From positions 248,001-312,000 of the forward strand of contig NZ_JBLUWW010000003.1 in the NCBI RefSeq assembly GCF_048323655.1: a DNA stretch of 64,000 bases, given 5' to 3'. Positions 52,734 through 62,659 of the stretch are shown here, in pieces. The notes below the pieces were generated by a model that worked only from the letters and a program-made list of their open reading frames with translations, was not told the origin of the DNA and did no database searches. Source of the DNA: Salinimicrobium soli. Lineage in GTDB: Bacteria > Bacteroidota > Bacteroidia > Flavobacteriales > Flavobacteriaceae. A program made the position numbers and the translations under genes. Within the stretch, counting starts at the first letter, position 1. Each line of letters begins with the position of its first letter.

Positions 52734-54104
52734 TTAGATCAGCCAAAGACCTATTAAAAAGATAGAAGATCCTGTCACCAACATGATGAGGGTGTACGGA
52801 AGGATCTCTCTGGCCTTTAAGCGGGTAATAGCCAGCAGCGGTAAGGCCCAGAAGGGCTGCAGCATATTGGTGATCTGATCTCCATAGGCAAAAGCCATGA
52901 TCGCCTTGTTCAAAGGCACTCCAAGTTCCAGGGCAGACTGTAATACTACCGGCCCCTGGATGGCCCACTGGCCACCGCCGCTGGGCACAAAAATGTTGAC
53001 CAGTCCGGCACTAAAAAAGGTGAAAATAGGCAGCGTTTGTTCAGTGGCAATTTCAGAAAAGAAAAGGGCGATCTGGTTTACCATACCGGTATCTTTCATG
53101 ATCCCCATGATCCCAAAATACAACGGGAACTGAATTAGAATTGCACCGGCACCAATGATGGCTTCATCAAGGGCATCTAAAAATGACACAAAAGAACCGT
53201 GGAAAAGTATGCACAGTCCCAGCATGAGAAAGTTCAACATATTGGGAGTGAGATTTCCTTTTATCAGTTCTCCGTAATAACTTGCGAAAAAAGCTGCTAA
53301 CAGCAGGAAACCAAAAAACAGTGCAAGTATTTTGGAATGATCCAGCTTCTCGGCACCTGTAATAACTTTCGATTTTTTGAAATTTTTTGTAACAGTAAGA
53401 TCAGGGATCGAGATGGGTGTTTTTCTTGAGACCAGGTAGAGTACCAGTGGTATCACGATCAAAAGTATTCCGAAGAGCAGCAAATTCCAGGAGGAGAAAA
53501 TTGTCGTTTCAGCAGAGATCTGCTCCGGTAATCTGGACAAGATCTCTTCATTTTCCACACCCGAAAAAAGACTGGCCAAATGCCCTTTTTCAGCAGCTTT
53601 TAACGGAGCACTTCCGCTAATTCCTCCGTGCCAGACCATCAATCCCACGTAACCGGCAGCTCCTATCAACGGATAATTTATGGAAAACCCGCGTTCTTTT
53701 GCAGCTTCGGCCACCTTTCGAGCCATGATAGCTCCAAAAATGAGTCCCAGCCCCCAGTTAAAAAAGGCCACTAACATGGTGGAAACAGAGACAATGAGGA
53801 CGGCACTGGTATTACCTTTTACCACCGATGTTAGTTTTGCTGTGAGACGGGCGACAGGTCTGCTTAGAACAAGTATATGCCCCAAAACCAGAATAAGCAT
53901 CATTTGAACCGCAAAAACGAGTAGCGCGGGTTCCCACATCCCGGTTTGCCAGGCAGTTAGAATAGTAATGGCGCCATCTGTACTGCTGTTGCCTGTAAAA
54001 AAGAAGGCAAGCAGCATAGTTAATAGGGTAAGTAATACAGCCAGGGTAAATGGGGCCGGAATCAGTTTTTTGAAGGTCTTTTCAATAAATGCAGCAGAGT
54101 TCAT
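52734..54104 (-). CDS. Short-chain fatty acid transporter, AtoE family
   Basis: A 456-residue membrane protein with about twelve helices. Family signatures are NWGLGLIFGAIMARKVA, GLMVWHGGISGSAPL and the PSGGGQWAIQGPVV loop. AtoE imports acetoacetate or butyrate-type acids in enteric bacteria; the substrate here is not known. It converges on the LytS kinase gene and is divergent from the old yellow enzyme. Confidence 0.88.
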   Translation of the reverse strand: MNSAAFIEKTFKKLIPAPFTLAVLLTLLTMLLAFFFTGNSSTDGAITILTAWQTGMWEPALLVFAVQMMLILVLGHILVLSRPVARLTAKLTSVVKGNTSAVLIVSVSTMLVAFFNWGLGLIFGAIMARKVAEAAKERGFSINYPLIGAAGYVGLMVWHGGISGSAPLKAAEKGHLASLFSGVENEEILSRLPEQISAETTIFSSWNLLLFGILLIVIPLVLYLVSRKTPISIPDLTVTKNFKKSKVITGAEKLDHSKILALFFGFLLLAAFFASYYGELIKGNLTPNMLNFLMLGLCILFHGSFVSFLDALDEAIIGAGAILIQFPLYFGIMGIMKDTGMVNQIALFFSEIATEQTLPIFTFFSAGLVNIFVPSGGGQWAIQGPVVLQSALELGVPLNKAIMAFAYGDQITNMLQPFWALPLLAITRLKAREILPYTLIMLVTGSSIFLIGLWLI

Positions 54105-54273
54105 AACTCAAATATCCTGAATTTTTTGAGATAATAAAGTCGGCTAAGTATTTTCGCAGAATGGGATGAAGAAACTATTGGATCCTGTGATCTAAATATC
54201 TTCGGAAACAATTGCAGCCCCTTCTTTAGAACCACCGGTTTTTGTACTTTCCGAAGCATTAAACAATTCGAAA

Positions 54274-55362
54274 ATGAGCACTACCAATCCGGAATTATTT
54301 ACTCCTTTAAGCATACGATCTGTAACCTTGAAGAACCGCATCGCGGTTTCTCCCATGTGCATGTACAGCAGCGAAGATGGTTTCGCCAATAACTGGCACC
54401 TGGTGCACTTGGGAACAAGGGCAGTGGGTGGAGCAGGTCTGGTAATATCTGAGGCTACGGCCGTTTCTCCAGAAGCTCGAATAAGTCCTGACGATCTCGG
54501 GATCTGGAAAGATGAGCATATCGAAAAATTGAAGGAGATCACTGCTTTTATAGCAGAGCAGGGGAGTGTGCCGGGGATACAGTTAGCTCACGCCGGACGC
54601 AAAGCTTCCACCAGCAGCTCCTGGAAAGGAGGTAAATATTTGAGTCTGCAGGAGGGCGGCTGGCATCCTGTGGCTCCGAGCGCCATTCCTTTTAATGAAG
54701 AAAACCCGGCGCCTCTTGAATTGGATGCGGCCGGAATAGATAAGATAATTTCCGATTTTAAAGCCGCGGCAAAGAGATCCTTAAAAGCGGGTTTTAAGGT
54801 GATAGAATTACATGCTGCCCATGGATATTTGTTTCACGAATTCCTGTCGCTGTTAAGTAATAAGCGAAGTGATAACTATGGAGGTTCCTTTGAAAACAGG
54901 AGCAGGCTGTTACTTGAAGTAGTTAAGGCAGTGCGTGAGGAGTGGTCCGAAGAGCTTCCGCTTTTCGTTCGGATTTCAGCCACAGACTGGGTGGAAGGCG
55001 GCTGGAATGAAGAAGAGTCGGTGCGTCTCGCTAAATTACTCAAAGAAAATGAGGTAGATCTCATCGATTGCTCTTCGGGCGGATTAGTTCCAAATGCGGT
55101 CATCCCGGTGGAAAAAGGCTACCAGGTGGGCTTTTCAGAAAAGATCAGAAAGGAATCGGGAATTATGACCGGAGCGGTCGGTTTAATCACAGAAGCTGAC
55201 CAGGCCGAAGCTATTCTGAAAAAAGAACAGGCAGACTTGATCTTTATGGCACGGGAATTTCTGCGGAGACCCTATTTTCCGCTGGAGGCTGCTGCACAGC
55301 TGGGAACTGAAATAAAATGGCCGGTACAGTACCAGAGGGCAAAGCCGAAAGGTTCAAGGTAA
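54274..55362 (+). CDS. NADH:flavin oxidoreductase / old yellow enzyme (NamA/YqjM-like)
   Basis: A 362-residue FMN ene-reductase. FMN and substrate motifs: LKNRIAVSPMCMYSS at the N-terminus (the thermophilic-type Cys), QLAHAGRKAS, the histidine pair HAAHGYLFHEFLS, and the phosphate loop TGAVGLI with EFLRRPYFPL near the end. It reduces activated C=C bonds with NAD(P)H. The native role is unclear; it converges on the holin-like gene with 20 bases between the stops. Confidence 0.92.
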   Translation: MSTTNPELFTPLSIRSVTLKNRIAVSPMCMYSSEDGFANNWHLVHLGTRAVGGAGLVISEATAVSPEARISPDDLGIWKDEHIEKLKEITAFIAEQGSVPGIQLAHAGRKASTSSSWKGGKYLSLQEGGWHPVAPSAIPFNEENPAPLELDAAGIDKIISDFKAAAKRSLKAGFKVIELHAAHGYLFHEFLSLLSNKRSDNYGGSFENRSRLLLEVVKAVREEWSEELPLFVRISATDWVEGGWNEEESVRLAKLLKENEVDLIDCSSGGLVPNAVIPVEKGYQVGFSEKIRKESGIMTGAVGLITEADQAEAILKKEQADLIFMAREFLRRPYFPLEAAAQLGTEIKWPVQYQRAKPKGSR

Positions 55363-55382
55363 ATATCTTCCGAAGAAAAACC

Positions 55383-55739
55383 CTAGAGGATAATAGCATC
55401 GACAATACCACCAACTACAGCTAAAATTATAGCTAACCATAGAGATGGTAAAAATCCTACCGTTCTGAAATCTTTACTTAATTTATCTGCCAGCTCGATT
55501 ATGATGGCATAAGCAATGATTCGGGTTATGAATCCTAATCCCAGGAAGTAAAAGATCCCTAAGGTCGCGACATTGAGGATGAGAGTAAGTAGCCAGCTGA
55601 GAAAGAAGCTTAAAAGACCAATTATTAAAGCCACTATTATGGCTGTTTTATAGCCTTTGAGCTCGACTTTGGGCATCAGGCTGGCGGCGGCCAGCAATAT
55701 CACCGAATCAATGAGGATGTGAAAAAGCCAGACAAGCAT
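55383..55739 (-). CDS. Phage-holin-4 superfamily (PF04020-type) membrane protein
   Basis: A 118-residue protein with four membrane helices: about 4-22, 29-53, 58-80 and 96-117. The pattern IDSVILLAAASLMP and GIFYFLGLGFITRIIAYAI is that of PF04020 proteins, which are annotated holin-like but are chromosomal and not phage linked. It starts 5 bases after the stop of the flavodoxin-like gene and is probably cotranscribed with it. Confidence 0.85.
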   Translation of the reverse strand: MLVWLFHILIDSVILLAAASLMPKVELKGYKTAIIVALIIGLLSFFLSWLLTLILNVATLGIFYFLGLGFITRIIAYAIIIELADKLSKDFRTVGFLPSLWLAIILAVVGGIVDAIIL

Positions 55740-55744
55740 ATCTC

Positions 55745-56407
55745 TTATTGTTTTTCGGTTTTACTAATGCTCTTTGCCTTTTCTTTAAGCTCATTCACAT
55801 TTACTGGATACGGATTTTCTTTCAGGACCTTAGCCATGTGTACCAGGTTGTGAACCATGAGGTACATGGTGCGGTTAGTGAAAAAGTGTTTATCACCTTC
55901 TGCTTCGATATAAGATGGGCCCGGCCCTGCTTTACCCACGTAATAGGTGAAGGCATTGATAGGCACAGTGAATCCGTGTTCTGAAAGATCTAAAAGTATA
56001 CTGGAAATTGCTTTTTTGGCTCCGTCTTCATTGCCATCAACCATGACTCCTGCTACCTTGTTAAAAGTGGGATATTGACCCGTCTTTTCATCGGCTTCAT
56101 TCCATATTCCGTCAAAGCGTTCCGCAATTAATTTTTCCACAGCACTTCGATCGCCGCGCCAGATGGGGGTGGCAATGATCATTATATCACTGTTTTTCAC
56201 CTTCTGAAGGATCTTCGGCCATTCATCTCCATTTCCTTCGTCTGAAGAATTTCCGAATTTCACATCATGATCTACCACCCGAACCACTTCGGTCTGCACG
56301 TCGAGTTCGTGAAAGATACGTTCTGCATTTTTTATAAAGGCGCGGGTATTGGAGGTTTCAGGAGATTTTTTGAGAGTGCAATTCAGGAAAATGGCTTTTA
56401 AAGACAT
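55745..56407 (-). CDS. Flavodoxin family / NADPH-dependent FMN reductase-like protein
   Basis: A 220-residue flavodoxin-fold protein. The FMN phosphate loop is the SPETSNTRAF segment after strand 1 (AIFLNCTL), the flavin loop is ATPIWRGDRSAVEKLI, and the third contact is VMVDGNEDGAKKA. It is first in a two-gene leftward unit with the holin-like protein. The substrate (quinone, azo compound, nitro compound or iron) is not evident. Confidence 0.85.
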   Translation of the reverse strand: MSLKAIFLNCTLKKSPETSNTRAFIKNAERIFHELDVQTEVVRVVDHDVKFGNSSDEGNGDEWPKILQKVKNSDIMIIATPIWRGDRSAVEKLIAERFDGIWNEADEKTGQYPTFNKVAGVMVDGNEDGAKKAISSILLDLSEHGFTVPINAFTYYVGKAGPGPSYIEAEGDKHFFTNRTMYLMVHNLVHMAKVLKENPYPVNVNELKEKAKSISKTEKQ

Positions 56408-56621
56408 GTTTTATGATTATTTGAGTTGGTTAATTTTCATTCAAGTTACTTGCTTTAACAGCTGTTTCAAAAGAGATTAAGAAAGCATTAGGCGAGTTTT
56501 TCTGAAAATTTAACGGTTTTTGAAGCTCCTGCTCCTTCTCGCGTTAACACAATGCTAATCCTTTAAAAATCAGGCGTAAATCCTTTATCTTGTAAGGAAA
56601 CGATACTGAAAAACAACAATT

Positions 56622-57401
56622 ATGAGATCTATTTGGAACGGCTCCATCAGTTTTGGATTGGTAACAATTCCCATAAAAATGTATTCCGGAAGTGAAGACC
56701 GGAAGCTGGAACTGGACATGCTCGATAAAAATGACCACGCTCGCATCAGGTATAAACGTGTAAATGAAAGGACCGGGGAAGAAGTGGAATATAAGGATAT
56801 CGTAAAAGGCTATAAACAGGATGACACTTATATAGTGCTGGATAAGGAGGATTTTGATAAAGCCAACATGAAGAAATCGAAGACTATTGACATTGAGGAA
56901 TTCATTGAGGAAGAAGAAGTGGCCGATGTGCTATTTAAAAAGCCGTATTTCCTGGAGCCTCAAAAGGATGGTGAAAAATCATATAATCTACTAAAAGAAG
57001 CCCTGAAAGAAACCGGGAAACTGGGCGTGGCAACCTTTGTAATGCGAGCAAAAGAAAATCTCAGCCTGATCGGGGTTTACAAGGACGCATTGGTGCTGCA
57101 CGTGATAAGGTTTGCTGATGAAATAAGGGACCCTGCAGATCTCAAATTACCTGATACTAAAGTTTCTAAAAAAGAGGTGGATATGGCCAAAAGCCTGATC
57201 GAACAGTACACCGAAAAGTTTGATTTCGAAAAATATAAAGACATCTACAACGAGCAGCTTATGAAGATCATCAAGGCGAAATCTTCAGGTAAGAAAACTA
57301 AGGTCGAGAAATTCGAGGCTGAAGCTACTCCTGCAAAAGACCTGATGGCACAACTCAAAGCCAGCCTGGAGAAAAAGAAGAAAAAGAGCAAAGCTTCCTA
57401 A
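56622..57401 (+). CDS. ku: Ku protein, prokaryotic end-joining factor
   Basis: A 259-residue single-domain bacterial Ku that binds DNA ends as a dimer ring. It opens MRSIWNGSISFGLVTIP, has the core segment IRYKRVNERTGEEV, KGYKQDDTYIVLDKEDF and a lysine-rich C-terminal tail (about residues 225-259) of the kind that binds DNA and LigD. The stop is directly followed by ligD (57402). Confidence 0.95.
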   Translation: MRSIWNGSISFGLVTIPIKMYSGSEDRKLELDMLDKNDHARIRYKRVNERTGEEVEYKDIVKGYKQDDTYIVLDKEDFDKANMKKSKTIDIEEFIEEEEVADVLFKKPYFLEPQKDGEKSYNLLKEALKETGKLGVATFVMRAKENLSLIGVYKDALVLHVIRFADEIRDPADLKLPDTKVSKKEVDMAKSLIEQYTEKFDFEKYKDIYNEQLMKIIKAKSSGKKTKVEKFEAEATPAKDLMAQLKASLEKKKKKSKAS

Positions 57402-59825
57402 ATGGGACTTGACGAATACATTCGAAAAAGGAATTTTAAGAACACTCCCGAACCGGAAGGGGAATATGATAAAAAAACAGGTCACCTGCGCTTCGTGATC
57501 CAGCGTCACCGGGCTACGCGCTTGCATTATGACCTACGGCTTGAAATGGAAGGGGTGCTTAAGAGTTGGGCTGTTCCCAAAGGTCCTTCCATGAATCCCG
57601 ATGACAAAAGACTGGCCATTCAAACCGAAGATCATCCCATCAAATATTTGACCTTCCACGGTACTATCCCCAAAGGAAACTATGGGGCAGGGGAGATGAG
57701 TATCTGGGATGAAGGCACCTATTCACCTGCGGGTGGAGGTGATGAAAAGGACCTGCTGCAGATGTTCCAAAAAGGGGATCTTAAAATAGAATTTTTCGGC
57801 ACCAAGGTGCGGGGGACTTTTGCCCTGGTACATACCCGCAGAGGCGGAGGAAAGGATAATCAATGGTTGCTCATTAAAAAGAAGGATGAACATTCCACAG
57901 ATCTTGACTATGACGCCGAAAATCTGAGTGACCACGCGACAGCCGAAAAGGTAAAAAAGCTGAAAGTAACCGAACTGGTGAAGCCGATGCTGGCCACTAA
58001 AGCTCCCGAGATCTTCAATAAAGCCAATTGGATCTATGAACTCAAATGGGATGGCTACCGTGCGTTGGCCAATATCCAAAACGGAAAAGTTGACCTCTAC
58101 TCCCGCAACGGAATTTCCTATAAGAATAAGTTCGCTTCTCTCTATCACAGCCTTCAGGGAATTCCGCATGACGTTATTCTCGATGGAGAGGTTGTGGTGC
58201 TGGACAAGAAAGGGAAACCGCAGTTTCAGAAGCTTCAGAATTACCAGAATGATCCTTCGGGAGAATTGCGATATTACGTTTTTGATCTTCTCTATCTGAA
58301 CGGGCATAACATCATGCATCTACCACTCCTGGAGCGTAAAAGCCTTATTCCGGATGTTATTGAAGATATTCCGCAGGTGTATTATTGTGATCATGTAGAA
58401 AGCATTGGGAAGACCTTTTTTAAGAAGGCAATAGATTCGGGGATGGAAGGGGTGATAGCCAAACAGGCCGATTCCCCGTACATTCCCGGGAGCCGCAGTG
58501 ACAAATGGCTTAAAATTAAAGCTTTTGAGAGTCAGGAGGCGCTCATCTGCGGATATACGGATTCTGACAGTGCTGCTCCTTTCGGATCGCTCATTTTAGG
58601 AATGCACCGCAATGACGAGTTGGTTTACATCGGTAACTGCGGAACTGGTTTTAGCGCAGCAGACAGGAAGGATCTGCATAAGCAGTTTCAACCTTTGATC
58701 ACCGAAGAAGTTCCATTTAAAAAGAAACCGAACCTCAAGGGCCGGAAAGCTACCTGGCTGGAACCGGAACTGATCTGTGAAGTGAATTTTTCGGAATGGA
58801 CAAAATCGGGAACTATGAGGCATCCATCTTTTAAAGGCCTTCGGATTGATAAAATTCCGTCAGAGATCGAAAAAGAAAAGGTGGCAAAAGTGCCAAAACA
58901 GAAGCCTGCTTTTAAAAAATCGGGAGATTTCCTGGAGATCGACGGGATACAGGTTCCTGTGAGCAATTTGGAAAAAGTTTATTGGCCGGAATCGGGCTAC
59001 ACCAAATTTGATCTCATCCAGTATTACCTGGAAATAGCTGACTATATTTTGCCCTTTTTGAAGGACAGACCGGAGAACCTGCACCGGCACCCCAACGGCA
59101 TTGCAGAAGAGGGATTCTATCAGAAGGATACCGCAGGAATATTTCCGCATTGGCTGGATACGGTGAAGATCTTTTCAAAGCACAACAAAAAGGAACTTGA
59201 ATATATTCTTTGTCAGAAGGAAGCGAGTCTTATTTACCTGGCGAATCTGGGCTGTATAGAACTGAATCCGTGGAATTCCCGCAAAGACAGTTTACTGAAT
59301 CCTGATTATACGGTTATTGATATTGATCCTTCTGAAAAGACCACTTTTGAGGAGGTAATTGAGGTTGCACAGGCGGCGAAAGCTATACTCGATAAAGCAG
59401 GGATCGAGGGATTTCCAAAAACTTCAGGCTCCAGTGGATTGCACATCTACATTCCTCTTGGAGCTAAATATAACTATGACGAAGCCAGAGATTTCACCAA
59501 GATACTCTGCTATTTTATAAAAGACCTGCTTCCGGACCTTACCAGCATGGAGCGGAACGTAAAGAAAAGAAAAGGAAAGATCTATCTCGATTTCCTGCAG
59601 AATAGAAAGGGTCAGACTCTTGCTGCACCTTATTGCGCCCGGCCAAAACCCGGTGCCACGGTCTCAGCTCCCCTGGAATGGAACGAGGTGAAACCCGGGC
59701 TGGATATGAAGGAATATAACATCAAAACCATGCCCTCCCGAATAAAGAAAAGACCTGAGCTATTTCTGCCCGTCCTTCAAAAAGGCATTGATATTCAGGA
59801 AGCAATAGAGAAGCTTTTGGGATAA
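57402..59825 (+). CDS. ligD: Multifunctional DNA ligase D (PE-Lig-Pol)
   Basis: An 807-residue non-homologous end-joining ligase. Domain order: 3'-phosphoesterase (about 20-170, RFVIQRHRATRLHYDLRLE); ATP-dependent ligase (about 195-490) with catalytic K215 in ELKWDGYRA, LDGEVVV and EGVIAKQ; archaeo-eukaryotic primase-like polymerase (about 515-800) with TVIDIDPSEKT and SGSSGLHIYIPL. This order is like Pseudomonas LigD, not mycobacterial Pol-PE-Lig. It immediately follows ku, so Ku and LigD are made together; the pair repairs breaks when no homologous copy is available. Confidence 0.95.
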   Translation: MGLDEYIRKRNFKNTPEPEGEYDKKTGHLRFVIQRHRATRLHYDLRLEMEGVLKSWAVPKGPSMNPDDKRLAIQTEDHPIKYLTFHGTIPKGNYGAGEMSIWDEGTYSPAGGGDEKDLLQMFQKGDLKIEFFGTKVRGTFALVHTRRGGGKDNQWLLIKKKDEHSTDLDYDAENLSDHATAEKVKKLKVTELVKPMLATKAPEIFNKANWIYELKWDGYRALANIQNGKVDLYSRNGISYKNKFASLYHSLQGIPHDVILDGEVVVLDKKGKPQFQKLQNYQNDPSGELRYYVFDLLYLNGHNIMHLPLLERKSLIPDVIEDIPQVYYCDHVESIGKTFFKKAIDSGMEGVIAKQADSPYIPGSRSDKWLKIKAFESQEALICGYTDSDSAAPFGSLILGMHRNDELVYIGNCGTGFSAADRKDLHKQFQPLITEEVPFKKKPNLKGRKATWLEPELICEVNFSEWTKSGTMRHPSFKGLRIDKIPSEIEKEKVAKVPKQKPAFKKSGDFLEIDGIQVPVSNLEKVYWPESGYTKFDLIQYYLEIADYILPFLKDRPENLHRHPNGIAEEGFYQKDTAGIFPHWLDTVKIFSKHNKKELEYILCQKEASLIYLANLGCIELNPWNSRKDSLLNPDYTVIDIDPSEKTTFEEVIEVAQAAKAILDKAGIEGFPKTSGSSGLHIYIPLGAKYNYDEARDFTKILCYFIKDLLPDLTSMERNVKKRKGKIYLDFLQNRKGQTLAAPYCARPKPGATVSAPLEWNEVKPGLDMKEYNIKTMPSRIKKRPELFLPVLQKGIDIQEAIEKLLG

Positions 59826-59919
59826 TGCTTTCTGTATGACCTTCAGAAGGTTTCGTCTAAAAATTAGGAAATATTTAAGGAATGTTTATCTTTATCTCGT
59901 TCTAAAATGAGCCGAAAAC

Positions 59920-61119
59920 ATGATGCAACAGGAAACAGTCAACGGCACACCATCTGAGGCAGTAAGAAAAGATATTCTAAAGAAGTACGAGATCCTCGAT
60001 ACCCCGCCGGACAGTAGTTTTGACCGGATTACCCGCCTGGCTGCCCTTCTTCTTAAAGTACCTGTTTCTATTGTTACCCTTGTTGACAGTGACCGTATCT
60101 GGTTCAAGAGCAAACACGGCTTAGATGTTACTGAGGTTCCCCGTGATCCGGGTTTATGTGCATCTGCAATATATTCCGACGGGCTTTATGAAGTAAATGA
60201 TGCCACTAAGGATGCCAGAACGCTGGCCCATCCTATGGTTACAGGAGACTTCGGACTACGTTTTTATTCGGCTGTTCCTCTCAAGACCCGTGAGGGAGTG
60301 AACCTTGGGACTTTGTGTGTCATTGACAAGAAACCCCGCGAATTAAATAATTCGGAAAAAGAGATCCTGAAACTCCTGGCGGAGCTGGTCATGGACCAGA
60401 TCGAGTTGCAGTTGGAAGCCAAAACAGCTATGAGGCATCACCATCACATTTTAAATACCACTGCCCATGATCTAAAGAATCCGGTTTCTATTATGCCTTT
60501 GCTGGCAGACCTCATAATGGAAAACAAAGATAATCCTGCAGCAATTGATGATATCTCCAAACAAATTAAAGATGCCGGTCGCAGGATGGCACTTACTATC
60601 AACGAATGGTTGGAAAATGCAGTGGAGACTTCCGGAAACATGCACCTGAGGTTGGAAACCTTTGACTTTGTTGAATTGACCGAAGGGATTGTAAATGCTA
60701 ACAGGACCCTCGCAAAAAATAAGGAACAGACAATTACTCTGGACGTGGGACCTAAATGTATGATCTTTGCAGACCACAGGAAACTGACAGAAGTAGTGGA
60801 TAACCTTATCAATAATGCGATTAAGTATTCTGAACCCGGTAAAGAAATTGATGTTTTTGTGGGTGAAATAGATGGGAAAGCTATTCTGCAGGTTTCAGAT
60901 CAGGGACAGGGTTTGACAAAAGATGACCAAAAAAACCTTTTTAGGCCCTATACGTCGCTGAGTGCAAGACCAACCGGGAATGAAATATCTACCGGGCTTG
61001 GGCTTTCTCTTTCGCGGGAGATCATTCTCGCTCATAGAGGTAAAATATCGGCTTATAGTGAAGGAAAAGGAGAAGGTGCCACTTTTATTGTGGAGTTACC
61101 TCTTGCTGAAGAAGCCTGA
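59920..61119 (+). CDS. GAF-domain sensor histidine kinase
   Basis: A 399-residue cytosolic kinase. The GAF domain covers about residues 20-165 (DRIWFKSKHGL ... GLCASAIYSDGLYEV, then RFYSAVPLKTREGVNLGTLCVID). HisKA has H183 in TAHDLKNP, and the HATPase has DNLINNAIKYS, VSDQGQGL and a G-box ISTGLGLSLSREI. No membrane segment and no adjacent regulator gene; the next gene, AraC-like, converges on it with 2 bases between the stops. Confidence 0.9.
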   Translation: MMQQETVNGTPSEAVRKDILKKYEILDTPPDSSFDRITRLAALLLKVPVSIVTLVDSDRIWFKSKHGLDVTEVPRDPGLCASAIYSDGLYEVNDATKDARTLAHPMVTGDFGLRFYSAVPLKTREGVNLGTLCVIDKKPRELNNSEKEILKLLAELVMDQIELQLEAKTAMRHHHHILNTTAHDLKNPVSIMPLLADLIMENKDNPAAIDDISKQIKDAGRRMALTINEWLENAVETSGNMHLRLETFDFVELTEGIVNANRTLAKNKEQTITLDVGPKCMIFADHRKLTEVVDNLINNAIKYSEPGKEIDVFVGEIDGKAILQVSDQGQGLTKDDQKNLFRPYTSLSARPTGNEISTGLGLSLSREIILAHRGKISAYSEGKGEGATFIVELPLAEEA

Positions 61120-61121
61120 TC

Positions 61122-62219
61122 TTATAATTTTTCTTTTGAGGTCTTCTTTTCTTTAAAAGCAGTCTTTCCTTCTTCTGAGATTTCTTCTTCAGGCGAATTT
61201 TTTTTCTTTACTTCCCCATTACTGTTCAGGAAATATTTTGGGCTAACCCCATATTTTTCTTTAAATATCTTGGAAAAATAGCTGCGATTATTCAGGCCAA
61301 TCTGGCTTACGATCTGGGAGACATTGTGTTCTGCAGAAGATAACATTTTCTTGGCAGCTTCCAGTTTTACCTGCTGCATATATTTGTTGACGGTAAGTCC
61401 AAACATATGTTTAAATCCAACCTGCAACTTATTGACATTGGTGCCAACTTCCTTGGCTAATTCCTCAACAGAGTAATTATGGTTGAGATTTTCCTCAATA
61501 AGTTGAACGGCCATTTTGATATTCTTGACATCTGATTGTCGCATTATCTGCTGGCTATCCTCCCTCTGATCGTCCTGGTATTGTGTAACCTGCTTGCTCA
61601 ACATTTCAAAGGTTTTTCCTTCCAGGAAAATTGAGCGCAAAAATCCTGAAAGTTCTTTTTTCTGAATTTGTTCAACAATGTCGGCAGTGGTAATACTGTA
61701 GTTTCCTTCGTACAGGAATTGTTCTTTTGATCTTGAATCTTCAATTACTTTCTGTAAACCACGATTCAACCCTTCAAATTCATAGGTCATATAATCAGTG
61801 AACTGATCTCTGATTATTTCCAGACTCGCAACATTGGTCACCTCATTTGCTGAAAAATAGAGCACATGACCATTATTGGCCATACTGGAAACGATAATAT
61901 TCTGAAAGGTTTGAATGGTATGCCTTTCATTGGAATTTTCAAAACTGTGGGCAACTTTTCCTTCAGTACAAAAAATGAATTTAAGAGGGTGGTTCTTGTT
62001 GCTTGTGAAGTGAATTTCTAAATCTTGGAAAAAAGTACACTGGTATTGAATAATCCCCAGACCAGATTTAAAATTGGTTCCACGGATAAAACCTTTTCCT
62101 ATATTAGAAGGGAGTACAATAAAATATTCTTCGTTTTCATTACAAAGTTCTACCTCAAAGACTTTTGCTAAGTCACTGATCACATCTTTTATAGGCAAAG
62201 CTTTAACGGAAATCTTCAT
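61122..62219 (-). CDS. AraC family transcriptional regulator
   Basis: A 365-residue protein. The C-terminal AraC double helix-turn-helix (about 245-330) reads YSVEELAKEVGTNVNKLQVGF and then VSQIVSQIGLNNRSYFSKIFKEKYGVSP. The N-terminal 240 residues are an unassigned sensor-like domain with beta strands at the start. A basic Lys-rich tail follows the HTH. The adjacent 62220-62481 region upstream holds structured sequence (see the peptide unit there). Targets are not known. Confidence 0.88.
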   Translation of the reverse strand: MKISVKALPIKDVISDLAKVFEVELCNENEEYFIVLPSNIGKGFIRGTNFKSGLGIIQYQCTFFQDLEIHFTSNKNHPLKFIFCTEGKVAHSFENSNERHTIQTFQNIIVSSMANNGHVLYFSANEVTNVASLEIIRDQFTDYMTYEFEGLNRGLQKVIEDSRSKEQFLYEGNYSITTADIVEQIQKKELSGFLRSIFLEGKTFEMLSKQVTQYQDDQREDSQQIMRQSDVKNIKMAVQLIEENLNHNYSVEELAKEVGTNVNKLQVGFKHMFGLTVNKYMQQVKLEAAKKMLSSAEHNVSQIVSQIGLNNRSYFSKIFKEKYGVSPKYFLNSNGEVKKKNSPEEEISEEGKTAFKEKKTSKEKL

Positions 62220-62426
62220 TATATTGAATTTTTAATTGCCGCAAAAATATGGTATCACCCTTTCACATTAAATAGCCTAATTGTGATTAATGTGTAATAG
62301 ATTAACACTTGTTTGGAAAACGTTATGTTTATACAAAATTACGGAAAGCCCACCAGATTTATTTTGAGCAGCAAAAAGATTAGTATTTTTTGTGTCAAAA
62401 ACGGTAAACCTTAAGGAGATATTAAC

Positions 62427-62463
62427 ATAGATTTGAAATCTATCTAGAAGCGAAAGCTTTTAG
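62427..62463 (+). other. Two abutting hairpins in the leader of the small membrane peptide gene
   Basis: ATAGATTT-G-AAATCTAT (62427-62443) forms a perfect 8-bp palindromic stem. CTAGAAGC-GAAA-GCTTTTAG (62444-62463) is an 8-bp stem with one G-U pair and a GAAA (GNRA) tetraloop. They directly adjoin each other and lie 18 bases before the ATG at 62482. A -33/-7-like pair (TTTG at 62363, TATTTTTTG at 62384) lies 17 bases apart upstream. Confidence 0.6.
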
Positions 62464-62481
62464 TAGGGTAATTTTATTTCT

Positions 62482-62610
62482 ATGACAAGTATTTACATCA
62501 TTTTAGCACTTGAAGCTCTAATAGTTATCTTAATAAGCTCATACCTTATAAGAAAAGCCTATTTGATGTACGTCGACCGTAAAGGGAGAGGAAAAAATAA
62601 TCCTAAGTAA
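62482..62610 (+). CDS. Small single-pass membrane peptide (42 residues)
   Basis: The frame from ATG 62482 to TAA 62608-62610 encodes MTSIYIILALEALIVILISS and then a basic tail (residues 24-42, rich in K and R). The hydrophobic stretch is about residues 3-22, fit for one membrane helix with the tail in the cytoplasm (positive-inside). It is not a known family to me. It follows a structured leader and is followed by the hairpin at 62660-62681. Expression is inference. Confidence 0.55.
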   Translation: MTSIYIILALEALIVILISSYLIRKAYLMYVDRKGRGKNNPK

Positions 62611-62659
62611 GAATTACTCCTGGTTAATTTTATTCTTAAGTCGTTTTTCCATAGCGCCA

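Noticed and set aside
55383..55739. Prophage holin indicating a prophage
   Set aside because: No lysin, capsid or integrase genes are near; PF04020-type proteins are ordinary chromosomal membrane proteins.
57723..58319. A 198-residue minus-strand frame inside ligD
   Set aside because: It is antisense to the conserved PE and ligase motifs of LigD and has no recognisable domain.
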